The notes beneath the pieces are model-generated. The model was not told the DNA's origin. It did not search any database and was given only the letters and a program-made list of their open reading frames with translations. A stretch of 64,000 bases of DNA from an uncultured Psychrosphaera sp. Lineage in GTDB: Bacteria; Pseudomonadota; Gammaproteobacteria; Enterobacterales; Alteromonadaceae. How positions within the stretch are numbered: position 1 is the first letter of the stretch; every line of letters starts with the position of its first letter. The stretch covers positions 310,001 to 374,000 of the forward strand of contig NZ_CANMSK010000001.1 of NCBI RefSeq assembly GCF_947500655.1, in the 5' to 3' direction. Position numbers and translations under genes: made by a program. This document shows, piece after piece, positions 17,224-25,598 of this stretch.

Positions 17224-17250
17224 CAAAAAAGGCGCTCAATGAGCGCCCTT
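17224..17250 (-). terminator. Rho-independent terminator after bamC
   Basis: GGCGCTCA / TGAGCGCC inverted repeat with T-run on the reverse strand, 50 bases beyond the bamC stop and upstream of the SMC operon, separating the two units. Confidence 0.85.
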
Positions 17251-17299
17251 GTTTATTTTCTAATTTTCAAGCTAATGCAAGTAAATTAAGAGTTGAAAA

Positions 17300-18349
17300 T
17301 TAAAGCTCAGCTTCATCTTCTTTTACTATTTTCATCATAAGTTCAAACAGTTCTTCCATACTTGATTTATCTAAGAATGAGCCTTTCTTAGAACGGAAGC
17401 TAATATGAATACCTGTGGTACTTGAACTTAATACCACTTCATAGTCACCAGGTTCAATATTTAACTTACCTGAGTAGTCTGAATGGAATAAACGTTCCCA
17501 TAATGAATCATCTGATTTTCTATAAATAACATCAAAGATATGTAAATCTTCATCTGAATCTTCTACTTCAAAACCAAGATCTTCAATAATGCTTTCAATT
17601 TGTGACCATACATATTTCATATCTTGTTGTGTGCTGATCACATAATTACCAGATACATTTTTTACTAGTTTCAATGTTATATCTAACGATGCACGTTCTT
17701 TCAATAACTTAACGCGGTAAATGTAGTCTAGCTCTAGCATAAGGTCGTTTAACGATTGCACCGCGAGTGCTTCTTTTCTGTAACTAGCAACATGATTTGG
17801 TGCTAGTTCATCACTCAGTTTGTTGTAATCTAGCATGTCGATATAAATTTCGCCGCTACTTCCGTGCGGTTTCATATTAACAACTAAGTTATAAATAGAG
17901 CTTTCAACATCAACTAAATCTTCAAAAAACCAGTAACCGTCATCTTCTTGTAAAATATGTTCAACTCGATAACCTGTACTATTTTTAGTTAAAGTTAAAT
18001 TATTTTGTTTTGCATACGATTGAATACCTTGGTCAATAAAAGTAGGAAAATCTTCAATTAACTCAGGTTTTTCAACTTTAATTTTTGCAGGATGTTTATC
18101 TTCTAAATCTATCCAACTCCCCTCAAATATAACCAATACGGTTGTAGGTGAAGTAATTTCTCCATCAGCATCCGAAGAAGCTTTAACTTTTGGTAAGTCA
18201 TACTCTTCACTTTTTTTAGGATTGCTGAATCCTGCTGGGATAACCAAGCCAGATTGTCTATTCTCAACCTTGTCTTCATCAAAAAATGATGCACAAGCCG
18301 TGGTAACCGATAATACAACTGATACAGCTGCCAATTTGATAAAATTCAC
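17300..18349 (-). CDS. bamC: Outer-membrane assembly lipoprotein BamC
   Basis: Accessory lipoprotein of the BAM complex that inserts beta-barrel proteins in the outer membrane. The 349-residue product starts MNFIKLAAVSVVLSVTTACAS with the probable lipidated Cys at 19; the lipobox T-T-A-C is slightly atypical. The unstructured N-terminal region has the LVIPAGFSNPKKSEEYDLP segment, equivalent to the BamD-binding stretch of E. coli BamC. The two helix-grip domains follow, with FEGSWIDLEDKHPA and LWERLFHSDYSG. It follows dapA by 16 bases, the same dapA-bamC order as E. coli, and is closed by a strong terminator. Confidence 0.93.
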   Translation of the reverse strand: MNFIKLAAVSVVLSVTTACASFFDEDKVENRQSGLVIPAGFSNPKKSEEYDLPKVKASSDADGEITSPTTVLVIFEGSWIDLEDKHPAKIKVEKPELIEDFPTFIDQGIQSYAKQNNLTLTKNSTGYRVEHILQEDDGYWFFEDLVDVESSIYNLVVNMKPHGSSGEIYIDMLDYNKLSDELAPNHVASYRKEALAVQSLNDLMLELDYIYRVKLLKERASLDITLKLVKNVSGNYVISTQQDMKYVWSQIESIIEDLGFEVEDSDEDLHIFDVIYRKSDDSLWERLFHSDYSGKLNIEPGDYEVVLSSSTTGIHISFRSKKGSFLDKSSMEELFELMMKIVKEDEAEL

Positions 18350-18365
18350 TTAGTACTCCGAATGA

Positions 18366-19256
18366 CTAATTTACGTGTTGCAAAGCTAGTTTGATGGTCT
18401 TATGGTTATTTGGTTCCATTGTTAGCAAAGGTAATCTAACCATATCACTGGAAATCAACCCTTTTTCTTTTAAAGCCCACTTTGTAGGAACAGGATTTGG
18501 CTCTATAAATAAATCGCGATGTAACAAACACAGCTTTTCATCGTATAATTCTGCGTCTTTTTGAATATCAGCAATACTTGCCTTAACCATTTTTTGCATT
18601 AATTCTGGTTCAACATTAGCCGTTACCGAGATAACTCCGTCACCACCTAAAGATAAATAATGTTGAGACGTTAAATCATCACCACCAAATAATAAAAATG
18701 ATGGGTCTTGTTGTTTCATTGCGCTTACACGTGATAAATCACCGGTAGCGTCTTTAATGCCAACAATATTATCAACTGCCATTAACTCAAATACAGATTC
18801 ATTACTTAAATCTACACCTGTACGAGAAGGCACATTGTATAAAATAACAGGTTTGCTGGTTACTGCGGCTACCGCTTTAAAATGCTCAACCATACCTTTT
18901 TGACTTGGCTTATTATAATAAGGCGTCACGGTTAAATAACCGTCTATTTCTAAATTGTCTAATTGTTTGGTTTTTTCAATAGTAGAACGGGTGCAATTTA
19001 AGCCGTTACCAACAATAAGTGGTAAACGCCCCTGGTTTTGTGCAATTGCTACATCTAGCACTTGAGCTTGCTCTTGTTCAGTTAATGTAGCTGTTTCCGC
19101 TGTAGTACCTAAAATAACTAAACCATCAGTGCCACTTTCTATATGCCAATCTACCAATTTCTTTAAGCCAGAATAATCAACATCACCATTTTCAAACATA
19201 GGTGTGATTAATGCGACAAAACAACCTGAAAAATTATTAGTTACTGTGGATGACAT
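18366..19256 (-). CDS. dapA: 4-hydroxy-tetrahydrodipicolinate synthase
   Basis: Condenses pyruvate and aspartate semialdehyde in lysine/diaminopimelate synthesis. The 296-residue TIM barrel contains the Schiff-base lysine in VGIKDATGDL, the tyrosine motif VTPYYNKPSQKG, and ILYNVPSRTGVDL with the substrate-binding arginine. The usual GTTGES(A/P)TL loop reads GTTAETATL: both catalytic-site threonines are kept but Gly and Ser are replaced by Ala and Thr. Divergent from gcvR, operonic with bamC. Confidence 0.95.
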   Translation of the reverse strand: MSSTVTNNFSGCFVALITPMFENGDVDYSGLKKLVDWHIESGTDGLVILGTTAETATLTEQEQAQVLDVAIAQNQGRLPLIVGNGLNCTRSTIEKTKQLDNLEIDGYLTVTPYYNKPSQKGMVEHFKAVAAVTSKPVILYNVPSRTGVDLSNESVFELMAVDNIVGIKDATGDLSRVSAMKQQDPSFLLFGGDDLTSQHYLSLGGDGVISVTANVEPELMQKMVKASIADIQKDAELYDEKLCLLHRDLFIEPNPVPTKWALKEKGLISSDMVRLPLLTMEPNNHKTIKLALQHVN

Positions 19257-19396
19257 GATCCCTCCTGATATTAAGCCGGCTATGTTAGCTCAGGCGTATA
19301 TAACAAAACAAGCGTCTTTCAACCTTCTGGTGTGTTTTTATACTTATATGTTAAACTTGCCCGACATAAAGCAATAAATAGTGTGATTTTTATACA

Positions 19397-19948
19397 ATGA
19401 GTTCGTCGTTTTCTACTACTCCAACCAAACATTTAGTACTTACCGTTATAGGTAAAGATAGAACCGGCCTAGTAAGCCAGTTAACCGGATTAATCACGCA
19501 ATGTAAATGTAATATTTTAGATAGTAAAATGGCCATATTTGGTAGTGAGTTTACTATGATCATGTTATTAGCTGGTGACAATGCTTCATTAGCTCAATTG
19601 GAAGTACAACTTCCTCCGTTAGCCATGTCGCTTAACTTGTTAACTATGATGAAAAGAACAACAACTCATAAAGGTCTTGAGCGTACTCAATACCAGGTTA
19701 TTTTTGATGGTCCAGATAGCTCAGGTACTATTCGCTTACTAACCAGCTTTTTTGCCGAACACAAAGTAAGTGTTAGTAGCTTAAAATCTAAAGCTACTAA
19801 TAAAGATGGTAAAGAATGGCAGGTAGCTGAAATTAGAATTGGCTTAACTGACGAAATACAACTTGATGTAATAACATCTGGTTGTGAAGCTTTATGCCGA
19901 AATTTAGGCATGACTTGTACGTTTAGTCCAATCACCATCGAACAGTAA
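19397..19948 (+). CDS. gcvR: GcvR-type ACT-domain regulator
   Basis: A 183-residue cytoplasmic protein with two ACT domains (about 12-80 and 95-175): KHLVLTVIGKDRTGLVSQLT and the second copy QVIFDGPDSSGTIRLLTSFF. In E. coli GcvR binds glycine and antagonises GcvA to control the glycine cleavage system. The dapA / gcvR-bcp arrangement is the same as in E. coli, which supports the call over a generic ACT protein. It starts 140 bases from the divergent dapA start. Confidence 0.88.
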   Translation: MSSSFSTTPTKHLVLTVIGKDRTGLVSQLTGLITQCKCNILDSKMAIFGSEFTMIMLLAGDNASLAQLEVQLPPLAMSLNLLTMMKRTTTHKGLERTQYQVIFDGPDSSGTIRLLTSFFAEHKVSVSSLKSKATNKDGKEWQVAEIRIGLTDEIQLDVITSGCEALCRNLGMTCTFSPITIEQ

Positions 19949-20031
19949 TTTTTAACTCTTTTTCTGAGAGCACTATCTTTTAAAGAAGATATAAAACACT
20001 AATTCACATAACTAATTAGCAGAGTAAAGCA

Positions 20032-20508
20032 ATGAATACACTTAATGTAGGCGACAAAGCCCCAATGTTTAAACTTGAAGATCAAAACGGTGACGTGTTT
20101 GATTTAGCTGAAACATTAAAAACTAAACAAGTTTTAGTCTATTTTTACCCAAAAGCCATGACGCCAGGCTGTACTGTACAAGCGCAAAATTTACGTGATA
20201 CAAAATCTGAATTAGAAAGTTTTAATACCATTGCTGTAGGCATAAGCCCAGATGCGGTTAAACGCTTAACTAAGTTTACTGAAAGAGATGAATTAAACTT
20301 CCCACTATTATCTGATGAAGACCATAAAGTCGCTGACGACTTTGGCGTATGGGGTTTAAAAAAATTCATGGGTAAAGAATACGACGGCATTCATCGTTTA
20401 AGCTTTTTGGTTGGTCAAGACGGCACTATTAAACACTTCTTTAATAAGTTTAAAACCAAAGACCATCATGAAGTGGTATTGGATGTTTTAGAGCAGTTAG
20501 CTAAATAA
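20032..20508 (+). CDS. bcp: Thioredoxin-dependent thiol peroxidase (peroxiredoxin Q/Bcp)
   Basis: Reduces hydrogen and organic peroxides using thioredoxin. The 158 residues form a thioredoxin-fold AhpC/TSA protein with the peroxidatic cysteine in YPKAMTPGCTVQAQNLRD (Cys about 47). The resolving cysteine normally five residues later in Bcp (CTxxAC) is absent, since the position is Asn in CTVQAQN; a different or no resolving Cys is therefore implied. The conserved arginine is in HRLSFLVGQDG. It is downstream of gcvR, with AGAG ahead of the ATG, and followed by a hairpin terminator. Confidence 0.93.
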   Translation: MNTLNVGDKAPMFKLEDQNGDVFDLAETLKTKQVLVYFYPKAMTPGCTVQAQNLRDTKSELESFNTIAVGISPDAVKRLTKFTERDELNFPLLSDEDHKVADDFGVWGLKKFMGKEYDGIHRLSFLVGQDGTIKHFFNKFKTKDHHEVVLDVLEQLAK

Positions 20509-20561
20509 GTGTAGTAGAGATAAATCAGAGATTAGAATTTTAAGTGCTCAGTAAAAACCAA

Positions 20562-20590
20562 AAAGCCAGTCAGTTTAGCTGACTGGCTTT
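20562..20590. terminator. Hairpin terminator between bcp and the FG-GAP gene
   Basis: Perfect 12-bp stem AAAGCCAGTCAG / CTGACTGGCTTT with a 5-base loop. A-rich and T-rich flanks suit either strand, so it may serve both converging genes. Confidence 0.75.
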
Positions 20591-20749
20591 AAATCATCTG
20601 CTCAGATTTTTGTATCTGTGGTATTTTGACGTTGATGATACTGCAGCATTTATTGGCTGGTTTTAACACTCGCAACAAACACTACATTATTAAACTAAGC
20701 CTTATAAAAGCCAGCTTTATTAAATCAGGCCTCACCAGAAAATCTTCAC

Positions 20750-23086
20750 TTAATAAATATACACTGCACCTGAATCAAAAGCTGTGCCAACATCTCCTGT
20801 TCCTGTATCTGAATTTTCTGAGCCATCAGTAATAATACCCGTTGCACTATTATCTTCTTTTGTACTACTTATTACTAACGTCGTACCATCACTATTTAAC
20901 GCTATACTGGTACTAAAATAATCAACTTCGCCTGTATTGGAGGCTTTTATATACGCCGTTTGTCCCCAACTGCCATCAGTGATAGTGAATAAATATAAAG
21001 CACCTGAGCCTTCCGCTGTACTAACATCACCACCTCCGTTATCAGGGCTTTCTGACCCATCAATAATAATGCCAGTTGCACTATTATCTTCTTCAACAGC
21101 ACCTACCGCTAATGTCGCGCCATCATCACTTAACGCTAAAAAATTGCCAAAATAATCATTGGCGCCTGGATTGGAGGCTTTAAAATACGTAGTTTGCGCC
21201 CAAGAACCACCACTTTTACTAAATAAATATACGGCGCCTGAGTCGCTCGCTAAGCCAACATCAACACTTTCTGAACCATCTGTTATAACGCCCGTTGCAC
21301 TATTATCGTCATATGGAGTCCCCACAACTAGAGTCTCACCATCACCACTTAACGCTAAATCAACGCCAAAAAAATCATCTTCACTTGCATCGGCAGCTTT
21401 TATATACGTAGTTGGCTCCCAAGTACCACTGCTGTTACTGAATAGATATACGGCGCCTGAATCGTCCGTTGTGCCATCACCACCACCGGCTTCTGACCCA
21501 TCAGTGAGAATACCAGTAAAACCATTATCTTCACCTGGAGCACCTACCGCTAAAGTCGTACCATCATTACTTAGCGCGACACTATTACCAAAAAAATCAA
21601 ACGACTCTGGACTGGAGGATTTTACATAAGCAGTTTGTGCCCAAGCTCCGCTGCTATTACTGAATACATACACGGCACCAGTACTGTAATATAACCCACC
21701 ACCCGTATGGCCTGCGACTTCTGAGCCATCGGTAATAACGCCTGCTGTAGCGTTATCTTCATATCGAGCACCTACGGCTAACGTCGAACCATCACCACTT
21801 AAGGCAAGAGTGGTACCAAATTGATCATTTGAGCTAGTATTGGAAGCTTTGACATACGCAATTTGCGTCCAAGTACCACCACTGTTATTGAATAGATATA
21901 CGGCACCTGGTCTGTCCGCTGTACCCACATCGCCGTCTACTTCCGAGCCATCGGTAAAGACTCCTTTTGCCGTATTAGCTTCTCTAAAAGCACCTACCGC
22001 TAACGTCGTGCCATCATCACTTAACGCGACTTTATAGCCAAAATAATCATTAGCGTCTGTATTGGAGGCTTTTACATACGCGGTTTGCACCCATTTACCA
22101 CTGTTATGACTGAATAGATATACAGCGCCAGATAAGATAGCCTCACTAACATCTGTCGTTTCTGAGCCATCAGTAATAACGCCCGTTGCACTATTATATT
22201 CATAAGGAGCACCTACCGCTAACGTCGTACCATCATCACTTAACGCAACGGATTGACCAAAATAATCACCAGAGCCTGTATTAGAGGCTTTGAAATAACC
22301 AATCATTTTGGTTACTTCATCTACACCAACGTTCGCTTCTGAAGACGCTTCAAACTCACCAGCTGATGAGGCTAAAATAAAATAATCCGTTGATAATGCG
22401 CTAACTAAGCTGCTTACCGTAACATCGGCGGTTAATTCATCCGTTACTAACATTAATTCATTACAGTTGTTGGTTTGCGTGGTGTCTTTTTCACATACGC
22501 TATACTTCACACTTTGAGTATTAATTGAAGCTGCTGAACTCCACGTTAAAGTCATTTGTTTAATATCACCAGATGCAGCATCAATATCATCAAGGCTAAA
22601 CGAGGTTAAAGCAATGTCATTGACGGCAAGAGTTACCGTAGTAGAAGCACTGTTACCTGCGCTATCTGTGGCAACCACGGTAAAACTATAACTGCTTTTA
22701 GTTTCATAATCTGGGTTAGCGGTTAACGTTACCGCACCTGAACTGACATTAATGGTAAATGAGCTGCTATCAGTACCCGATAATGTATACACGGCTGCGC
22801 TGTCATCTGATGTAGCAGTGTAAATAACTTGGCTTGCACCGCTGCTCTCATCTATCGATGTTGCTGTTGTGCCAGAGGTAATTGTTGGAGGGGTTGTGTC
22901 TACTTCTGAGCTATTTCCTCCATCAACCACCACTTCAGTATCACCCGAGTCACTTGAAGAGGAGCGACTACATGCGGCTAGAGTAAAAACAAAAGCCGTG
23001 ACTGCAACAACGCGCAAACTATGACTGAGTAGTTTAGATATATTAAAACAACCAAGGTTACTAACCGTTAAATAACGTATAAACAT
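20750..23086 (-). CDS. Large surface lipoprotein with seven FG-GAP-type repeats
   Basis: A 778-residue exported protein. The lipobox L-A-A-C places the lipidated Cys at 39; the 38-residue leader is long, but AAGGAAG before the ATG supports this start. A Ser/Asp-rich linker (40-65) leads to a cadherin-like domain (about 66-157, with DYETKSSYSFTVVATDSAGN) and an Fn3-like segment (about 158-255). Residues 262-778 hold seven repeats of about 70-75 residues on the plan K(A/S)SN...D.FG..(V/L)ALS.DGTTLAVGA...DGSE...SGAVYLF...G.W.QT. Seven FG-GAP blades suggest a closed propeller of the integrin-alpha/fungal-lectin type; the D.DG loops suggest calcium. The protein ends inside blade seven with GAVYIY, as expected when N-terminal strands close the propeller. 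A role in adhesion or polymer binding is inference. Confidence 0.85.
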   Translation of the reverse strand: MFIRYLTVSNLGCFNISKLLSHSLRVVAVTAFVFTLAACSRSSSSDSGDTEVVVDGGNSSEVDTTPPTITSGTTATSIDESSGASQVIYTATSDDSAAVYTLSGTDSSSFTINVSSGAVTLTANPDYETKSSYSFTVVATDSAGNSASTTVTLAVNDIALTSFSLDDIDAASGDIKQMTLTWSSAASINTQSVKYSVCEKDTTQTNNCNELMLVTDELTADVTVSSLVSALSTDYFILASSAGEFEASSEANVGVDEVTKMIGYFKASNTGSGDYFGQSVALSDDGTTLAVGAPYEYNSATGVITDGSETTDVSEAILSGAVYLFSHNSGKWVQTAYVKASNTDANDYFGYKVALSDDGTTLAVGAFREANTAKGVFTDGSEVDGDVGTADRPGAVYLFNNSGGTWTQIAYVKASNTSSNDQFGTTLALSGDGSTLAVGARYEDNATAGVITDGSEVAGHTGGGLYYSTGAVYVFSNSSGAWAQTAYVKSSSPESFDFFGNSVALSNDGTTLAVGAPGEDNGFTGILTDGSEAGGGDGTTDDSGAVYLFSNSSGTWEPTTYIKAADASEDDFFGVDLALSGDGETLVVGTPYDDNSATGVITDGSESVDVGLASDSGAVYLFSKSGGSWAQTTYFKASNPGANDYFGNFLALSDDGATLAVGAVEEDNSATGIIIDGSESPDNGGGDVSTAEGSGALYLFTITDGSWGQTAYIKASNTGEVDYFSTSIALNSDGTTLVISSTKEDNSATGIITDGSENSDTGTGDVGTAFDSGAVYIY

Positions 23087-23277
23087 GTAAACTTCCTTAA
23101 TTAAAATATTGGAATGTATAACAGCATGATTACATAATTACCTTATTCAAAATATTACACCATATTACACGAGTATATTAAACGATCAGTTTAGGGGGGA
23201 TTGTTGTGAATTGGCTATTCGTTACGAGTGGAATTTTATTCTTTTTGAGGTAAATTCTCATCTAGACATCTTTGGCA

Positions 23278-23319
23278 GGTTAGAGGTTAGAGGTTAGAGG
23301 TTAGAGGTTAGAGGTTAGA
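23278..23319. repeat. Six perfect tandem GGTTAGA heptamers
   Basis: Six identical 7-base units in the 378-base gap between the FG-GAP gene start and the perM stop. Apart from this array and the adjacent inverted repeat, the gap holds nothing recognisable; the 190 bases nearest 23086 should contain the FG-GAP gene promoter. Confidence 0.95.
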
Positions 23320-23325
23320 GCTAAG

Positions 23326-23370
23326 ACCAATCAAATTTAATGTCAGTCAATTAAACTGATTGGTATTTTT
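23326..23370. terminator. Imperfect inverted repeat, possible terminator of perM
   Basis: ACCAATCA...TTTAAT pairs with ATTAAA...TGATTGGT, a stem of about 14 bp with a small internal mismatch around an 8-base loop, followed on the forward strand by ATTTTT. It lies about 95 bases beyond the perM stop. The T-run is on the forward side, so its use by perM (reverse strand) is uncertain. Confidence 0.4.
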
Positions 23371-23464
23371 GTTAAATAAGCATGCTGTTACGAATCTCAC
23401 GACCTATAATAAAATTAAGTATAAAATAAGATTTTTTGTTTTAATGAATGTAAATAATTAGCAA

Positions 23465-24544
23465 TTATTTACATTCTCCCGGTTCTAAATTCTCGGGTTC
23501 GCTTTTCCCTGCCCAAGCATTTATAACCGCTTTCACTAATGACGCTAAAGGTATAGCAAAAAACACGCCCCAAAAACCCCATAAACCGCCAAAGAATAAT
23601 ACAGCCACTATGATATAAACCGGATTCAAGTCGACAGCTTCTGAAAATAGTAAAGGCACTAACAAGTTACCATCAAGTGTTTGAATAACCCCGTAAGCAA
23701 TCATTACGGCATAAAAATCTGGTGTTAGGCCAAATTGGAATAACGCAACAATGGTCACAGGTACCGTTACCGCAGCAGCGCCAATGTAAGGAATTAATAC
23801 CGACAAACCAACCAGCAAACCTAAAACAGCAGCATAACGTAAGTCCATTATAAGAAAGGCAATGTAAGTGGTTGTTCCCACAATCACTAACTCAATCATT
23901 TTGCCACGAATATAGTTAATGATTTGTTCATTCATTTCGTTTGTTACTTGAGTGATCAAACGTCGTTTAACCGGCATGATTTTATCAAAACCAGCTAATA
24001 ATTTAACCTTATCTTTTAAGATAAAAAACACCATCATAGGCACTAAAATTACATAAACCAAAATAGCAACCACATTAGTTAATGAAGCCATTACTGCTTG
24101 TACTGAATCTTCTAATACTGAGACTAATTTGGTATCAAAATTATTAACTAAGTTAGTAATAAGTGCAGGGTCTAGACTTGGGTATAAATCTGGTAAGGTA
24201 TAAATATAACGTTTTATATATACCATCATATCAGGTAATTCTTTGACCAAGCCGATGCTTTGTTTCCAAATAACAGGGATAGCCAAAACAAATACCATAG
24301 TCATCACGCCAATAAATATGCCAATAACAATAGTTGTGCTTAGGTTTCGATTTAACCCTAGCTGAGTTACCTTTTTTACAGGCCATTCCAACAAAAATGC
24401 AACGACTAATGCCACAAATACGGGGATCAAGAGTTGACCAAATAAAGTGATCACTAATGCGGTTAATATAATAACTAACATTAAGGTTACAGCATTTGGG
24501 TCTGAGAAGTTTTTCTTGTACCACTGCATCAATACGTCAAACAT
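23465..24544 (-). CDS. perM: AI-2E family transporter (PerM-like)
   Basis: A 359-residue polytopic inner-membrane protein with about eight hydrophobic segments: LIPVFVALVVAFLLEWPVKK near residue 40, a soluble middle, then VPMMVFFILKDK at about 170 and the family block DLRYAAVLGLLVGLSVLIPYIGAAAVTVPV. DGNLLVPLLFSEAVDLNPV and GGLWGFWGVFFAIPLASLVKAV close the protein. The family includes TqsA-like exporters, but substrates are mostly unknown. The perM gene is next to bepA in E. coli, and the same neighbourhood here supports the symbol. A TusA-like gene lies 15 bases upstream on the same strand. Confidence 0.85.
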   Translation of the reverse strand: MFDVLMQWYKKNFSDPNAVTLMLVIILTALVITLFGQLLIPVFVALVVAFLLEWPVKKVTQLGLNRNLSTTIVIGIFIGVMTMVFVLAIPVIWKQSIGLVKELPDMMVYIKRYIYTLPDLYPSLDPALITNLVNNFDTKLVSVLEDSVQAVMASLTNVVAILVYVILVPMMVFFILKDKVKLLAGFDKIMPVKRRLITQVTNEMNEQIINYIRGKMIELVIVGTTTYIAFLIMDLRYAAVLGLLVGLSVLIPYIGAAAVTVPVTIVALFQFGLTPDFYAVMIAYGVIQTLDGNLLVPLLFSEAVDLNPVYIIVAVLFFGGLWGFWGVFFAIPLASLVKAVINAWAGKSEPENLEPGECK

Positions 24545-24559
24545 GTCTTACTTGGTCCT

Positions 24560-24775
24560 TTACTTTACGTTGTTATCGTCAGCTAATTTTACTTTTACAC
24601 AGTCACATAGAGATTCAGACTGATAAATTATATTTTGATTATCTAGGTAAGTTGTAAAATTGTATAGACTAATTTCATCATCAAACATAAATTCTTTGAC
24701 TTTATTTTTAATTAAAACTTGTTTGGCTTTTACAAATGCCAAAGGGCATTTGAGCCCTTTTCCATTGAATATCAT
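24560..24775 (-). CDS. TusA/SirA-family small sulfur-carrier-like protein
   Basis: A 71-residue protein of the TusA fold, with the conserved GLKCPLAFVKAKQVL at residues 7-21. The canonical CPxP motif reads CPLA: the putative sulfur-carrying Cys10 is present but the second proline is Ala. A second cysteine pair, CDC, sits near the C-terminus (about residues 57-59). Family members relay sulfur as a persulfide or modulate membrane proteins; TusA-like genes beside transporter genes are common. It precedes perM by 15 bases, so both are probably one operon. Confidence 0.75.
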   Translation of the reverse strand: MIFNGKGLKCPLAFVKAKQVLIKNKVKEFMFDDEISLYNFTTYLDNQNIIYQSESLCDCVKVKLADDNNVK

Positions 24776-24869
24776 AAATTAACGCTAATATTATTAATTT
24801 TTTACTTCATTAATCTATCACAATATTGAATACTTGTAGTTAAAGTAATTTAAAGAGTAGTATTTTATT

Positions 24870-25544
24870 ATGGCTAATTATCCTGACACTCCGCTATTGC
24901 CTGTCAATCCAACGATTAAGGATATTAACGTCTATAAAAAGAAAATCAACTGGGGGGAAACGCCCGCTTTTTTTCATCTTATTGCCAATGCAGTAGCCGA
25001 ATCTGAAGGCTTCATCAGTCATGGTTTTGACAATGCCTATAAAAAAATCGTTGATCGCAGTAATTGGAATTATAATAATTTAGGTATAGACCCATCCATT
25101 GATATTAACAAAGTAGACCATATTGAGTTAATACAACCTTTAAGAAAGCCTCGAGTTTGTCTTTACCATGTATTTAATAGACAAGGTTATGAACTAATTG
25201 CCTTACCATACGTCAAAGACAAACTGATTGATGAATACCGTTGTGGCGATCCAAATATGGAATTTAATGTTTGGGATCCTTCACAAATGAAGGTATTAGT
25301 ACGAATACCTCAACTACATAAATTCATCGCATTTAATAATAAAAACGGTGATGAAGCAGATATGGCACTTATCGTACATGCTTATAATGTAGTAAATATT
25401 ATAATTACTAAGTTAGAACAAGAGGTTGAAGTATACGCCATTAAGGGCATGTCAATTAAAGATGCATTCAGTGTACAAAGTTCTAACCCAAATATGGCAC
25501 CTGACGATGTCATTAAAAACCAAATTTTAGATGATGGTTTGTGA
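24870..25544 (+). CDS. Uncharacterised 224-residue protein
   Basis: Not recognised. A soluble, slightly acidic protein with no signal peptide or membrane segment; it starts MANYPDTPLLPVNPTIKDIN after an AAAGAG ribosome-binding site. Visible features are a Trp/Asn-rich patch (SNWNYNNLG, about residues 69-77), a mixed central region (RKPRVCLYHVFNRQGYELIALPYVK) and a long C-terminal helix (ALIVHAYNVVNIIITKLEQE). It lies between tusA-like/perM (divergent) and bepA (same strand, 55 bases downstream), so it may share transcription with bepA. Confidence 0.75.
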   Translation: MANYPDTPLLPVNPTIKDINVYKKKINWGETPAFFHLIANAVAESEGFISHGFDNAYKKIVDRSNWNYNNLGIDPSIDINKVDHIELIQPLRKPRVCLYHVFNRQGYELIALPYVKDKLIDEYRCGDPNMEFNVWDPSQMKVLVRIPQLHKFIAFNNKNGDEADMALIVHAYNVVNIIITKLEQEVEVYAIKGMSIKDAFSVQSSNPNMAPDDVIKNQILDDGL

Positions 25545-25598
25545 TCTATCAGTTAACCGTTATCCTACAAAAATTAAATGAGAAAACAAAAGTAGTCT

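Noticed and set aside
20626..20832. Forward frame of 68 codons after bcp
   Set aside because: Overlaps the 3' end of the FG-GAP gene and has no ribosome-binding site or recognisable content.
20937..22037. Forward-strand open frames of 65-156 codons opposite the FG-GAP gene
   Set aside because: They mirror the repeats of the real reverse-strand gene; the long frames arise from its codon bias, and they lack ribosome-binding sites and known motifs.
23278..23319. CRISPR-like array
   Set aside because: Unit of 7 bases, no spacers, no cas genes; it is a microsatellite.
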